Shown: in pieces, positions 26,049 through 32,733 of the stretch | Layout of the letters: every line of letters begins with the position of its first letter | How positions within the stretch are numbered: the stretch's first letter is position 1 | Assembly: GCA_036806345.1 (NCBI GenBank) | Contig: DAIROT010000017.1 | Span: forward strand, 1-39,857 | Direction: 5' to 3' | Length of the DNA stretch: 39,857 nucleotides | Source: QHCF01 sp003244275 | Lineage (GTDB): Bacteria > Actinomycetota > Acidimicrobiia > Acidimicrobiales > QHCF01 | The notes under the pieces: generated by a model | Told to the model about the DNA's origin: nothing | Database searches by the model: none | What the model saw: the letters and a program-made list of their open reading frames with translations, nothing else | Made by a program: the position numbers and the translations under genes

Positions 26049-26429
26049 ATGAACGTGCCTGAGGAGCTGCGCTACACGCCCGACCACGAGTGGGCTCGCC
26101 TGGAGGGGACCCGGGCACGGATCGGCATCACCGACTACGCCCAGGATGCTCTGGGCGATGTCGTCTTTGTTCAGCTGCCCGAACCAGGTGCGGAGGTGGA
26201 GGCGGGGGCGGCCTTCGGGGAGGTCGAGTCGACCAAGTCGGTCTCCGACGTCTACGTGCCCCTGGCCGGAGCGGTGGTCGAGGTCAACACCGAGCTGGTC
26301 GACGCTCCCCAGCACCTGAACGACGATCCCTATGGCGAGGGATGGATCTGCGTCATAGAGCTGGCCCAGCCAGGGTCGTGGGAGGCCTTGATGGATGCCG
26401 AGGCCTACCGTCAGCTGGTCGACCAATGA
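26049..26429 (+). CDS. gcvH: Glycine cleavage system H protein
   Basis: 126 residues, the standard length. 'LRYTPDHEWARLEGTRARIG', 'ITDYAQDALGDVVFVQLPEP' and the lipoylation site 'FGEVESTKSVSDVYVPLAG' (Lys63) are diagnostic. The lipoyl arm carries the methylamine intermediate from P protein to T and L proteins. It is the first gene of the cluster that ends with gcvT-gcvPA-gcvPB. No lipoamide dehydrogenase gene is in the window. Confidence 0.96.
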   Translation: MNVPEELRYTPDHEWARLEGTRARIGITDYAQDALGDVVFVQLPEPGAEVEAGAAFGEVESTKSVSDVYVPLAGAVVEVNTELVDAPQHLNDDPYGEGWICVIELAQPGSWEALMDAEAYRQLVDQ

Positions 26430-26481
26430 CCCGGATCGGCCGGCTCGCACAGGCCAGCCCGTCCGTGGGCGCCTGAACGGC

Positions 26482-26487
26482 TAGCTT
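26482..26487 (+). promoter_or_regulatory. -10 box of the garA-like gene
   Basis: TAGCTT is followed by 6 nt (GGGGCA) and then the GTG start at 26494, the same -10/start spacing seen for ileS and mazE. Confidence 0.42.
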
Positions 26488-26493
26488 GGGGCA

Positions 26494-26973
26494 GTGTTTT
26501 GCAACAACTGCGGCCACCGCAACCCCGACGGGGTGAACTTCTGCTCGTCGTGTGGCGCCGTGCTGCCAGCCGCGGCCGAGGATGACACCACTGTCACCTT
26601 TTCGCCCGTGGAGGCCAGCGGGGAGGTGGTTGACGAAGAGCTGACGGTTGGCATGCCGGAGCTCTCCCAGGAGGCCGGGATGCTGGTCGTCAAGCGAGGG
26701 CCCAATGCTGGTTCGAAGTATGCGCTGGACACCATCACCACCCGGGCCGGCCGGCATCCCGACAGCGAGATCTTCCTCGACGACATCACCGTCTCGCGCC
26801 GCCATGCCGAGTTCGTACGGGAAGGAAATGGCTACGCAGTGCGCGACGTGGGGTCGCTCAACGGCACCTACCTCAACCGGGAGCGCATCGACCAGGCCAT
26901 GCTGTCTGGCGGGGATGAGGTGCAGATAGGCAAGTTCAAACTCGTTTTCCTGGCTGGGGGGAATGAGGGATGA
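26494..26973 (+). CDS. garA: GarA/OdhI-like FHA protein with N-terminal zinc ribbon
   Basis: 159 residues, GTG start. Residues 1-22 form a zinc ribbon (Cys3, Cys6, Cys17, Cys20: 'FCNNCGHRNPDGVNFCSSCG'). Next is 'DDTTVTF' (Thr32-Thr33), which resembles the ETTSVF phosphorylation site of GarA/OdhI. The FHA domain spans about 62-155: 'LVVKRGPNAGSKYALDTITT', 'AGRHPDSEIFLDDITVSRRH', 'DVGSLNGTYLNRE' and 'GDEVQIGKFKLVFL'. GarA binds and inhibits 2-oxoglutarate dehydrogenase and glutamate dehydrogenase unless phosphorylated by PknB/PknG-type kinases. The zinc ribbon is not part of mycobacterial GarA. Located between gcvH and a MerR gene, as in M. tuberculosis. Confidence 0.9.
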   Translation: MFCNNCGHRNPDGVNFCSSCGAVLPAAAEDDTTVTFSPVEASGEVVDEELTVGMPELSQEAGMLVVKRGPNAGSKYALDTITTRAGRHPDSEIFLDDITVSRRHAEFVREGNGYAVRDVGSLNGTYLNRERIDQAMLSGGDEVQIGKFKLVFLAGGNEG

Positions 26974-28115
26974 GAGGTTGACCGACAGGGCTTACCTTTC
27001 CATCGGCGATGTGCTCACCCTGCTCAAGGAGGAGTTCGCCGACGTCACCATCTCCAAGATCCGCTTTCTCGAGAGCCAGGGGCTGTTGGACCCCGAACGC
27101 ACGCCATCGGGATACCGCAAGTTCTACGAGGACGACGTGGAGCGCCTCCGCTGGATCCTGCGACAGCAACGAGAGCACTTCTTGCCCCTCAAGGTGATCA
27201 AGGACCGCCTGGACGATGAACCCAGCGAGTCCGGCCAGGCCGACCGGGCACAGGTCTGGCCTCCCGGTTCGTCGCCTGCATCGACCCCGGCGCCGGCGCC
27301 AGCCCCGTCTGGAGGCAGTCCCGAACCAGTGGCGCCTGAGTATCGGCCCGCGCCGGTGNNNNNNNNNNNNNNNNNNNNNNNNNNNNNNNNNNNNNNNNNN
27401 NNNNNNNNNNNNNNNNNNNNNNNNNNNNNNNNNNNNNNNNNNNNNNNNNNNNNNNNNNGTGCCGGCCCGGCAACCAGAGCCGGTGGTGCCGGCCCGGCAA
27501 CCAGAGCCGGTGGTGCCGGCCCGGCAACCAGAGCCGGTGGCTGGCGGTTCGCGCACCACGACAATGCCCGATCGGGGACCGACTGAGGCGCTGCAGGCTC
27601 TCCGGAGCGGCGGAGGCCGGGTGGCCGAGGCGAGCTCCCAGGGTGATCCAGGGGCGACCGGGACATCCCCAGTCTCGCCATCCATGTCCCCACCGAGGGT
27701 ATCCCCCGCAGGAAGTCAGGCATTGTCGGGGGGGCTCACCGGGGTGGACTTCGATCTCGAGGAGCTGGCTGCCGCGGCCGGGCTGTCAGTCGAGGACGTG
27801 GGTCAGCTCGAGCAGTACGGGCTGTTGGCCGGCAAGCCGATGGGCGGCACCATCTACTACGACGAGGAGGCCCTTGTCGTGGCCCGCCTGGTGGCGGGCT
27901 TCCGGGCCTTTGGTATAGAGGCACGGCACTTGCGCATGTACAAGCTGGCCGCCGACCGGGAGGCAGGCTTCTTCCAACAGATCATCCTGCCGCTGCTCAA
28001 GCAGCGCAATCCCCAGGCCCGCAACCGGGCCACCCAGACGCTGGACGAGCTGTCTCACCTGGGTCAGGGCCTGCGCGCTGCGCTCCTGCGTATCGCTCTG
28101 CGGAACCAGGCCTAG
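26963..28115 (+). CDS. ftsR: FtsR-like (Rv1828) MerR-family regulator, with assembly gap in its linker
   Basis: The start ATG 26963 overlaps garA by 11 nt. N-terminal MerR winged helix: 'AYLSIGDVLTLLKEEFADVT', 'KIRFLESQGLLDPERTPSGY' and 'REHFLPLKVIKDRL' (about 10-87). A Pro/Ala/Ser linker with 9-residue repeats contains a 100-N gap. The C-terminal domain 'DFDLEELAAAAGLSVEDVGQ', 'FRAFGIEARHLRMYKLAADR' and 'RNRATQTLDELSHL' matches the second domain of Rv1828. In corynebacteria FtsR activates ftsZ; gene position after garA is conserved. The frames before and after the gap differ, so the gap length is not exact. Confidence 0.88.
27359..27458. other. Assembly gap (100 N)
   Basis: One hundred Ns in the ftsR-like linker, bordered on the right by 27-bp tandem repeats that probably caused the assembly break. 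Confidence 0.98.
27459..27539 (+). repeat. 27-bp in-frame tandem repeat in the MerR linker
   Basis: Three copies of a 27-bp unit (27459-27485, 27486-27512, 27513-27539), each encoding VPARQPEPV. The array probably continues into the N-gap. Confidence 0.93.
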
Positions 28116-28121
28116 CGCAGC

Positions 28122-28697
28122 GTGGCAGGTGACGGGCCGGTTCCTCGGGCCCGGCTCCTCATAGACGCCCAGGAGCTGTCTGGAGGAGTGGCCCGCCTGG
28201 CCGCCGAGGTGTCCGGCGCCTATGCGGACGGGGTGATGTTGGTAGGTGTGCTCAAGGGCAGCGTCTGGTTCCTGGCCGACCTGGCTCGGGCCCTGGCTGT
28301 GCCGTGCGAGGTCGACTTCCTGGCCATCTCCGCCTATTCGACCGGGGCGGGCGGGGTACGGCTGGTCAAGGATCTGGAGTCCGACGTCTCCGACAAGGAC
28401 GTGGTGGTGGTCGACGACCTGGTCGACACCGGCCTTACCCTCAGCTATGTGATAGGTGAGCTGGCTCGGCGCCACCCCCGATCGGTCGAGGCCTGCGTGC
28501 TGCTGGACAAGCCGGCCAGGCGGTTGGTGCCAACCGCGCTGCGCTTCGTGGGCTTCGCCGTTCCCGACGAGGTCGTGCTCGGCTATGGGCTCGACTTCGC
28601 CGAGCGGTACCGCAACATCGACAGCGTGGTGGCTGGTGACCTGGCCACCCTTCGGGCCGATCCCGACGCGTATGTGAAGCAGCTCTTCTCGGGGTAA
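28122..28697 (+). CDS. hpt: Hypoxanthine(-guanine) phosphoribosyltransferase
   Basis: 191 residues, GTG start six bases after the ftsR stop. 'LVGVLKGSVWFLADLARAL' carries the Lys-Gly loop, 'VVVVDDLVDTGLTL' is the PRPP-binding motif with two Asp residues, and 'LRFVGFAVPDEVVLGYGLDF' and 'ERYRNID' form the base-binding end. It salvages hypoxanthine/guanine to IMP/GMP. Its place inside the garA/MerR/DUF151 block differs from the mycobacterial order and may couple purine salvage with glycine/one-carbon metabolism (inference). Confidence 0.93.
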   Translation: MAGDGPVPRARLLIDAQELSGGVARLAAEVSGAYADGVMLVGVLKGSVWFLADLARALAVPCEVDFLAISAYSTGAGGVRLVKDLESDVSDKDVVVVDDLVDTGLTLSYVIGELARRHPRSVEACVLLDKPARRLVPTALRFVGFAVPDEVVLGYGLDFAERYRNIDSVVAGDLATLRADPDAYVKQLFSG

Positions 28698-28706
28698 GTT
28701 GACCCC
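28691..28706 (+). promoter_or_regulatory. Palindromic promoter core before the DUF151 gene
   Basis: GGGGT (28691-28695) and ACCCC (28702-28706) are inverted around AAGTTG, and the ATG follows directly. TAAGTT (28695-28700) is a -10 box 6 nt from the ATG, suggesting a leaderless start covered by an operator. The core GGTAAGTTGACC is like that before gcvT and the fluoride riboswitch. Confidence 0.45.
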
Positions 28707-29201
28707 ATGGTCGAGGTGCAGCTGACCGCCGTGAGAGTTGACTTGTCCACCAACGCGCCGGTGGTCCTGCTGCAGGAGAGTCATGGCGCCAAGCGCACCC
28801 TGCCCATCTTCATCGGACCGCCCGAGGCCACCGCCATCGCCTATGCCCTGCAGGCCGTACCCACTCCCAGGCCGCTCACCCACGACCTGATGCGGGACCT
28901 CCTGGCCGCCCTCGGCGCCACGGTGGAGCGGGTGGTGATCACCGAGCTGCGCGAGACCACCTACTACGCCGAGCTCCAACTGAGAGTGGGGGAACGCCAG
29001 ACCACTGTCTCCAGCCGGCCCTCCGACGCCATAGCCCTGGCGGCCCGCACTGGCACTCGTCTGTTCGTGGCTGACGATCTGATCGATGCCGAGGGCGTCG
29101 TGCTGGCGGGGGAAGAGGACGAGCCCTCCAATCCCGACGAGCTGGTGGGGGAGTTCCGAGAATTCCTCGACCAGGTTCGGCCGGAGGATTTCAGCACCTG
29201 A
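28707..29201 (+). CDS. DUF151 bifunctional nuclease-like (BFN) protein
   Basis: 164 residues. 'VVLLQESHGAKRTLPIFIGP' and 'EATAIAYALQAVPTPRPLTH' mark the BFN/DUF151 domain, followed by 'YYAELQLRVG' and the conserved 'VSSRPSDAIALAARTGTRLF'. It matches Rv1829. Plant BFN proteins have RNase/DNase activity, and a structure of a bacterial homologue exists, but the bacterial function is unknown. The acidic C-terminus (EEDEPSNPDELVGEF) is typical. Conserved beside garA and MerR genes in actinobacteria. Confidence 0.9.
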   Translation: MVEVQLTAVRVDLSTNAPVVLLQESHGAKRTLPIFIGPPEATAIAYALQAVPTPRPLTHDLMRDLLAALGATVERVVITELRETTYYAELQLRVGERQTTVSSRPSDAIALAARTGTRLFVADDLIDAEGVVLAGEEDEPSNPDELVGEFREFLDQVRPEDFST

Positions 29202-29232
29202 GCTCGTAAGCGGCCGCTGTACCCGACGGTCG

Positions 29233-29261
29233 TTGACGGCAGCTTTCCTCAGCCCTACCCT
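29233..29261 (+). promoter_or_regulatory. Sigma-70 type promoter of the second MerR gene
   Basis: TTGACG (29233-29238), a 17-nt spacer and TACCCT (29256-29261) form a good -35/-10 pair. Initiation would fall at about 29268, the left edge of the 24-bp palindrome. Confidence 0.6.
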
Positions 29262-29267
29262 GTGCCT

Positions 29268-29291
29268 ACAGGAGCGTAACTACGTTCCTGT
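29268..29291 (+). promoter_or_regulatory. 24-bp palindromic operator candidate
   Basis: Arms ACAGGAGCGTA (29268-29278) and TACGTTCCTGT (29281-29291) are inverted copies with one mismatch and a 2-nt centre. The site starts right at the predicted transcription start, which is where a repressor would act. The downstream MerR protein is the obvious candidate ligand (inference). Confidence 0.6.
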
Positions 29292-29327
29292 CCCCAAGTT
29301 GTGGGGGCTGGCCGGACGAGGAGAGCA

Positions 29328-29885
29328 ATGTCTGTTGACGATCAGTCTGTTGACGATCAGTCTGTTGACGATCAGTCTGTTGACGATCAGTCGGAGAGCA
29401 CGGCAACCCCGGACGAGGGTTTCGGCGGGCCCCAGGTGTGCTCGATAGTGGGCATCACCTATCGTCAGCTGGACTACTGGGCTCGCACAGGACTGTGTCG
29501 ACCCTCTATTGCCGAGGCCAGGGGCAGCGGCACCCAACGTCGATATGCCTACCGTGACCTGCTGGAGCTCAAGGTGATCAAGCAGCTCCTTGATGCTGGC
29601 GTGTCGTTGCGAATGGCCCGTCGGGCGGTGAGCTGCCTCAAGGAGGGGGGCGCCAATGTCGCCTCGGCCAACCTGGTCATGGCCGGCTCCGGCTCGGTCC
29701 TGGCCCACACCGGCGAAGAGGTCATCGATCTGCTCAAGGGCGGACAGGGAGTCCTCAACATCGTCCCCTTGGCCGGGGTGGTATCCGAGCTGGATGCGGC
29801 CATCCTGCGTCTGAGGGCCTGCCCGGCACCCGAGCCAGTGCAAGCGCCAAGGACAGAGCGCCGGGCTGCCGGGCAGGAAAGATAG
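29328..29885 (+). CDS. MerR-family regulator (Rv1830-like) with repeated acidic N-terminus
   Basis: 185 residues from ATG 29328 (SD GAGGAGA); an upstream start at 29301 lacks support. Four tandem SVDDQ units come first, then the winged helix: 'VCSIVGITYRQLDYWARTGL', 'SGTQRRYAYRDLLELKVIKQ' and 'DAGVSLRMARRAV'. The C-terminal half ('LVMAGSGSVLAHTGEEVIDL', 'VLNIVPLAGVVSELDAAILR') matches Rv1830-type proteins, which sit after the DUF151 gene in mycobacteria too. No metal- or drug-binding Cys pattern is seen. Preceded by a strong promoter and a 24-bp palindrome. Confidence 0.88.
   Translation: MSVDDQSVDDQSVDDQSVDDQSESTATPDEGFGGPQVCSIVGITYRQLDYWARTGLCRPSIAEARGSGTQRRYAYRDLLELKVIKQLLDAGVSLRMARRAVSCLKEGGANVASANLVMAGSGSVLAHTGEEVIDLLKGGQGVLNIVPLAGVVSELDAAILRLRACPAPEPVQAPRTERRAAGQER
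29331..29390 (+). repeat. 15-bp in-frame tandem repeat (SVDDQ units)
   Basis: Four perfect copies of TCTGTTGACGATCAG begin directly after the ATG of the MerR gene. Confidence 0.96.
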
Positions 29886-29918
29886 TGTGAAGCGCCCTTG
29901 CCCCTGGGGAGCAGTGTG

Positions 29919-30287
29919 GTGAGCGCCAAGGTCCGCTTCGCCCACAACTCCGAGCGTCAGTTCGCCAGCCTGCTTGACTTCTACGGCATAGCGTGGGCCT
30001 ACGAGCCAGTCGAGTTCGTCCTGGCCCAGGACGTAGAGGGTAGGCCAACCATCGCCATGCGCCCCGACTTCTACCTGGCCGCTTACGACCTGTTCATCGA
30101 GATCACCACTCTCAACCAGAAGCTGGTAACCAAGAAGAACGCCAAGGTTCGCCGCCTGCGCCAGCTGTACCCAGAGGTCAACCTCAAAGTGCTGTACCAC
30201 CGGGACTACCTCAACTTGCTGGTCAAGTATGGCCTGGAAGAGCCCTCGCAGTCGCTCTCAGCTGAGTGTCTGAAGCTGAGCGCCTGA
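29919..30287 (+). CDS. Small PD-(D/E)XK-nuclease-like protein
   Basis: 122 residues from GTG 29919 (GGGGAG 7 nt upstream; GTG 29916 and TTG 29898 are alternatives). 'SERQFASLLDFYGIAWAYEP' gives the helix with conserved Glu. 'IAMRPDFYLAAYDLFIEITT' gives the Asp and Glu of a restriction-endonuclease-like core, and 'KKNAKVRRLRQLYPEVNLKV' and 'LYHRDYLNLL' complete the fold. The usual Lys of ExK is Thr here (EIT), so catalysis may be lost or use another Lys (LNQK). A protein of this type is often used for DNA/RNA cleavage. It lies between the MerR gene and gcvT; function unknown. Confidence 0.7.
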   Translation: MSAKVRFAHNSERQFASLLDFYGIAWAYEPVEFVLAQDVEGRPTIAMRPDFYLAAYDLFIEITTLNQKLVTKKNAKVRRLRQLYPEVNLKVLYHRDYLNLLVKYGLEEPSQSLSAECLKLSA

Positions 30288-30293
30288 AGCGCT

Positions 30294-30313
30294 GGCCGGT
30301 AGGCTGACCGGCC
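30294..30313 (+). promoter_or_regulatory. Perfect palindrome ending at the gcvT start codon
   Basis: GGCCGGT (30294-30300) and ACCGGCC (30307-30313) are exact inverted copies around AGGCTG, and the ATG follows at once. TAGGCT (30300-30305) could be the -10 box of a leaderless transcript, with the arms as an operator or, in a longer mRNA, a hairpin that hides the start. Confidence 0.5.
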
Positions 30314-31390
30314 ATGCGGCAGTCCCCCCTTCATGCCGCTCACCTGGCCCTGGGAGCCAAGATGGTGCCCTTTGGCGGCTGGGACATGCCCCTGTCGTAC
30401 CCGGAGGGGACCATTGCCGAGCACCTGGCCTGCCGGCGGGAGGCGGTGGCGTTCGATGTCAGCCACCTGGGAACGGTCTCCGTCGAGGGGCCCGGGGCCT
30501 TCGACCGGCTGCAAGAGACTCTGGCCAACGACCTGCAACGGATCCACCCGGGCCGGGCCCAGTACAGCCTGCTGCTGGACACCGACGATGCTTCGGTGGT
30601 CGACGACGTCATTGTGTGGTGGATCGGCCGGGAGCGCTTCGACGTCATGCCCAACGCCTCCAACACCGAGGCGGTGGGTAGGTCCCTGGCTGGCCAGGAC
30701 CACACCGGAGAGCGGGCCATGATCGCCGTCCAGGGTCCCGAGGCCCGGCGCCGGCTGGCCCAGGTGGCGTCCGATGCCGCAGCGGTGCCCCGCTTCGCAG
30801 TGTTGGCCTTTACCTGGCAGGGGGTGGACTGCGTGGCCGCTGGGACCGGTTACACCGGCGAGGACGGGGTGGAATGCTCAGTGCCGGTGGTGGCCGCTCT
30901 GGCATTCTGGGATGCCGTCCTGGCCGCCGGAGTCAGCCCGGCCGGGCTGGGGGCCCGGGACACCCTGCGCCTGGAGGCCGGCCTGCCCCTTCACGGCCAT
31001 GACCTGGGACCGGGCATCAGCCCACTGCAGGCTGGCCTGGATTGGGTGGTTGGGTGGGACAAGGGTACCTTTCGGGGCCGTGCGGCCCTGGACGTCGAGC
31101 GTCAGGCCGGCCCTCCCCGGCGCCTGCGGGGCGTGCTCCTGGATGGTCGCCAGCCACCCCGCCAGTCGAATCCGGTACGCCTGGTCGGTGGCCGCCCGGC
31201 CGGCGAGGTCACCAGCGGCAACTTCTCGCCCTGCCTGGAGCGGGGGATCGGCTTGGCCCTGCTGCGCCCCGAGGTCGAGTTGGGTGAGGAGATCAGGGTC
31301 GAGGTCCGGGGGCGGTCCCTGCCGGGCCATGTCGTGGCCCCTCCGTTCGTGAGGCACCCGGGCGGGAGTGGGCGAGGGACTGGCGACTGA
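30314..31390 (+). CDS. gcvT: Glycine cleavage system T protein (aminomethyltransferase)
   Basis: 358 residues. Key blocks are 'PLHAAHLALGAKMVPFGGWD', 'PLSYPEGTIAEHLACRREAV', 'FDVSHLGTVSVEGPGAFDRL', 'GTGYTGEDGVE' (folate-site region), 'ARDTLRLEAGLPLHGHDL' and the C-terminal barrel 'GEVTSGNFSPCLERGIGLAL'. It transfers the methylene group from the aminomethyl-lipoyl H protein to tetrahydrofolate, releasing ammonia. No SD is visible; a perfect palindrome touches the ATG. The 3' end is immediately followed by gcvPA. Confidence 0.95.
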   Translation: MRQSPLHAAHLALGAKMVPFGGWDMPLSYPEGTIAEHLACRREAVAFDVSHLGTVSVEGPGAFDRLQETLANDLQRIHPGRAQYSLLLDTDDASVVDDVIVWWIGRERFDVMPNASNTEAVGRSLAGQDHTGERAMIAVQGPEARRRLAQVASDAAAVPRFAVLAFTWQGVDCVAAGTGYTGEDGVECSVPVVAALAFWDAVLAAGVSPAGLGARDTLRLEAGLPLHGHDLGPGISPLQAGLDWVVGWDKGTFRGRAALDVERQAGPPRRLRGVLLDGRQPPRQSNPVRLVGGRPAGEVTSGNFSPCLERGIGLALLRPEVELGEEIRVEVRGRSLPGHVVAPPFVRHPGGSGRGTGD

Positions 31391-31391
31391 A

Positions 31392-32732
31392 GTGGGCCAT
31401 TTCGTCCCCCATACCGATGCCGACATCGAGGCCATGCTGGGAATGCTCGGCCTGTCCTCGGTCGAGGAGCTGTTCGCAGTGGTCCCCGAGGCGTTGCGCC
31501 TGGCGGGGGGACTGGACCTGCCGGGCGGCTTGGCCGAGCCCGACGTCATGGACCGGATGGCCGCACTGGCAGGGCGCAACCGGGGCGACCTGATCTGTTT
31601 CGCCGGCGGGGGCGCCTACGACCACGAGATCCCAGCCGTCACCCGGGCGCTGGCCGGGCGATCGGAGTTCGTGACCGCCTACACCCCCTACCAGGCCGAG
31701 GTGGCCCAGGGCGTCCTGCAGGCGCTGTTCGAGTTCCAGACCATGGTGGCCCGCCTGGCCGGACTGGCCGTGGCCAATGGCTCCCTCTACGACGGCGCCA
31801 GCGCGGCGGTCGAGGCGCTCAACCTCTGCGTGGCCGCCACCGGGCGGCCGACCGTCTGGGTCTCCGGCGGCGTGCACCCCCACTGGCGAGCGGTCATGGC
31901 CACCCTGGCCGTCGGCAGCGGCCATCACCTGGTCGAGGTGGACCTGGCCGACGGCCTGACCGCCTGGCCGGAGGGCCACGACGGCGAGCGCCCGGGCGCG
32001 GTCGTGGTCGCCTACCCCAACTATCTGGGCTGCCTGGAGGACCTGGGGGCGGCCCGGGCGGCGGCCGACCGGACGGGCGCCCTGTTGGTGGTGGCCTTCG
32101 ACCCGGTGGCCGCCGGGGTCCTGCGCTCGCCGGGTGATTGGGGCGCAGACGTGGTGGTGGGGGAGGGCCAGGCCCTGGGCACGGCGCTGAATTTCGGGGG
32201 GCCGTACCTCGGGTTGTTCTCCTGCGCCCTGGACCACGTGCGACGTCTGCCCGGCCGCCTGGTGGGAGAGACGGTGGACAACGAGGGGCGGCAGGCCTAC
32301 GTGGCCACTCTGCGGGCCCGAGAGCAGGACATTCGCCGGGAGCGAGCATCGTCCAACGTGTGCACCAACCAGACCCTGATGGCGGTGACGGCCGCCATCC
32401 AGCTCGGTTGGCTGGGGACCGGTGGCCTGGCCGGCATCGCCCTGGCCTGCGCACGAGGAGCTCGCTACTGCCGGGACGTGCTTTGTGGGATCGAGGGGGT
32501 CGAGCCGCTGGTGTCGGCGCCGGTGCTGCGGGAATTTGCCTTGCGGACGCCGGTGGCGGGCGCGGTTCTAGTGGAGCGGCTGGCCGAGGAGGGATTCCTG
32601 GCCGGTATCCCGGTGCAGCCAGGACTGGGTTCGGCGGGCGACGAGGGGGGCCTGCTGGTGGCAGTGACGGAGCGGCGCACCAAGGCTCAGATCGACGCCT
32701 TTGCGGCCGCCTTCGAGAAGGCGGTTCGCTGA
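31392..32732 (+). CDS. gcvPA: Glycine dehydrogenase (decarboxylating) subunit 1
   Basis: 446 residues from GTG 31392, where homologous N-termini begin ('GHFVPHTDADIEAMLGMLG'); GTG 31368 inside gcvT is the alternative. Typical segments are 'TAYTPYQAEVAQGVLQALFE', 'MVARLAGLAVANGSLYDGAS', 'VVVGEGQALGTALNFGGPYL', 'TLRAREQDIRRERASSNVCT' and 'NQTLMAVTAAIQLGWLG'. This is the N-terminal half of the P protein, which in mycobacteria and E. coli is one chain. With subunit 2 it decarboxylates glycine using PLP. Confidence 0.94.
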   Translation: MGHFVPHTDADIEAMLGMLGLSSVEELFAVVPEALRLAGGLDLPGGLAEPDVMDRMAALAGRNRGDLICFAGGGAYDHEIPAVTRALAGRSEFVTAYTPYQAEVAQGVLQALFEFQTMVARLAGLAVANGSLYDGASAAVEALNLCVAATGRPTVWVSGGVHPHWRAVMATLAVGSGHHLVEVDLADGLTAWPEGHDGERPGAVVVAYPNYLGCLEDLGAARAAADRTGALLVVAFDPVAAGVLRSPGDWGADVVVGEGQALGTALNFGGPYLGLFSCALDHVRRLPGRLVGETVDNEGRQAYVATLRAREQDIRRERASSNVCTNQTLMAVTAAIQLGWLGTGGLAGIALACARGARYCRDVLCGIEGVEPLVSAPVLREFALRTPVAGAVLVERLAEEGFLAGIPVQPGLGSAGDEGGLLVAVTERRTKAQIDAFAAAFEKAVR

Positions 32733-32733
32733 G

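Noticed and set aside
27786..28979. 397-codon minus-strand open frame
   Set aside because: Antisense to ftsR, hpt and DUF151 genes, with no recognisable protein.
29331..29390. CRISPR-like short repeats
   Set aside because: The 15-bp units are contiguous without spacers and code in frame for SVDDQ.
29280..30200. 306-codon minus-strand open frame
   Set aside because: Antisense to the MerR and nuclease-like genes; repeats in it are the mirror of the SVDDQ repeat.
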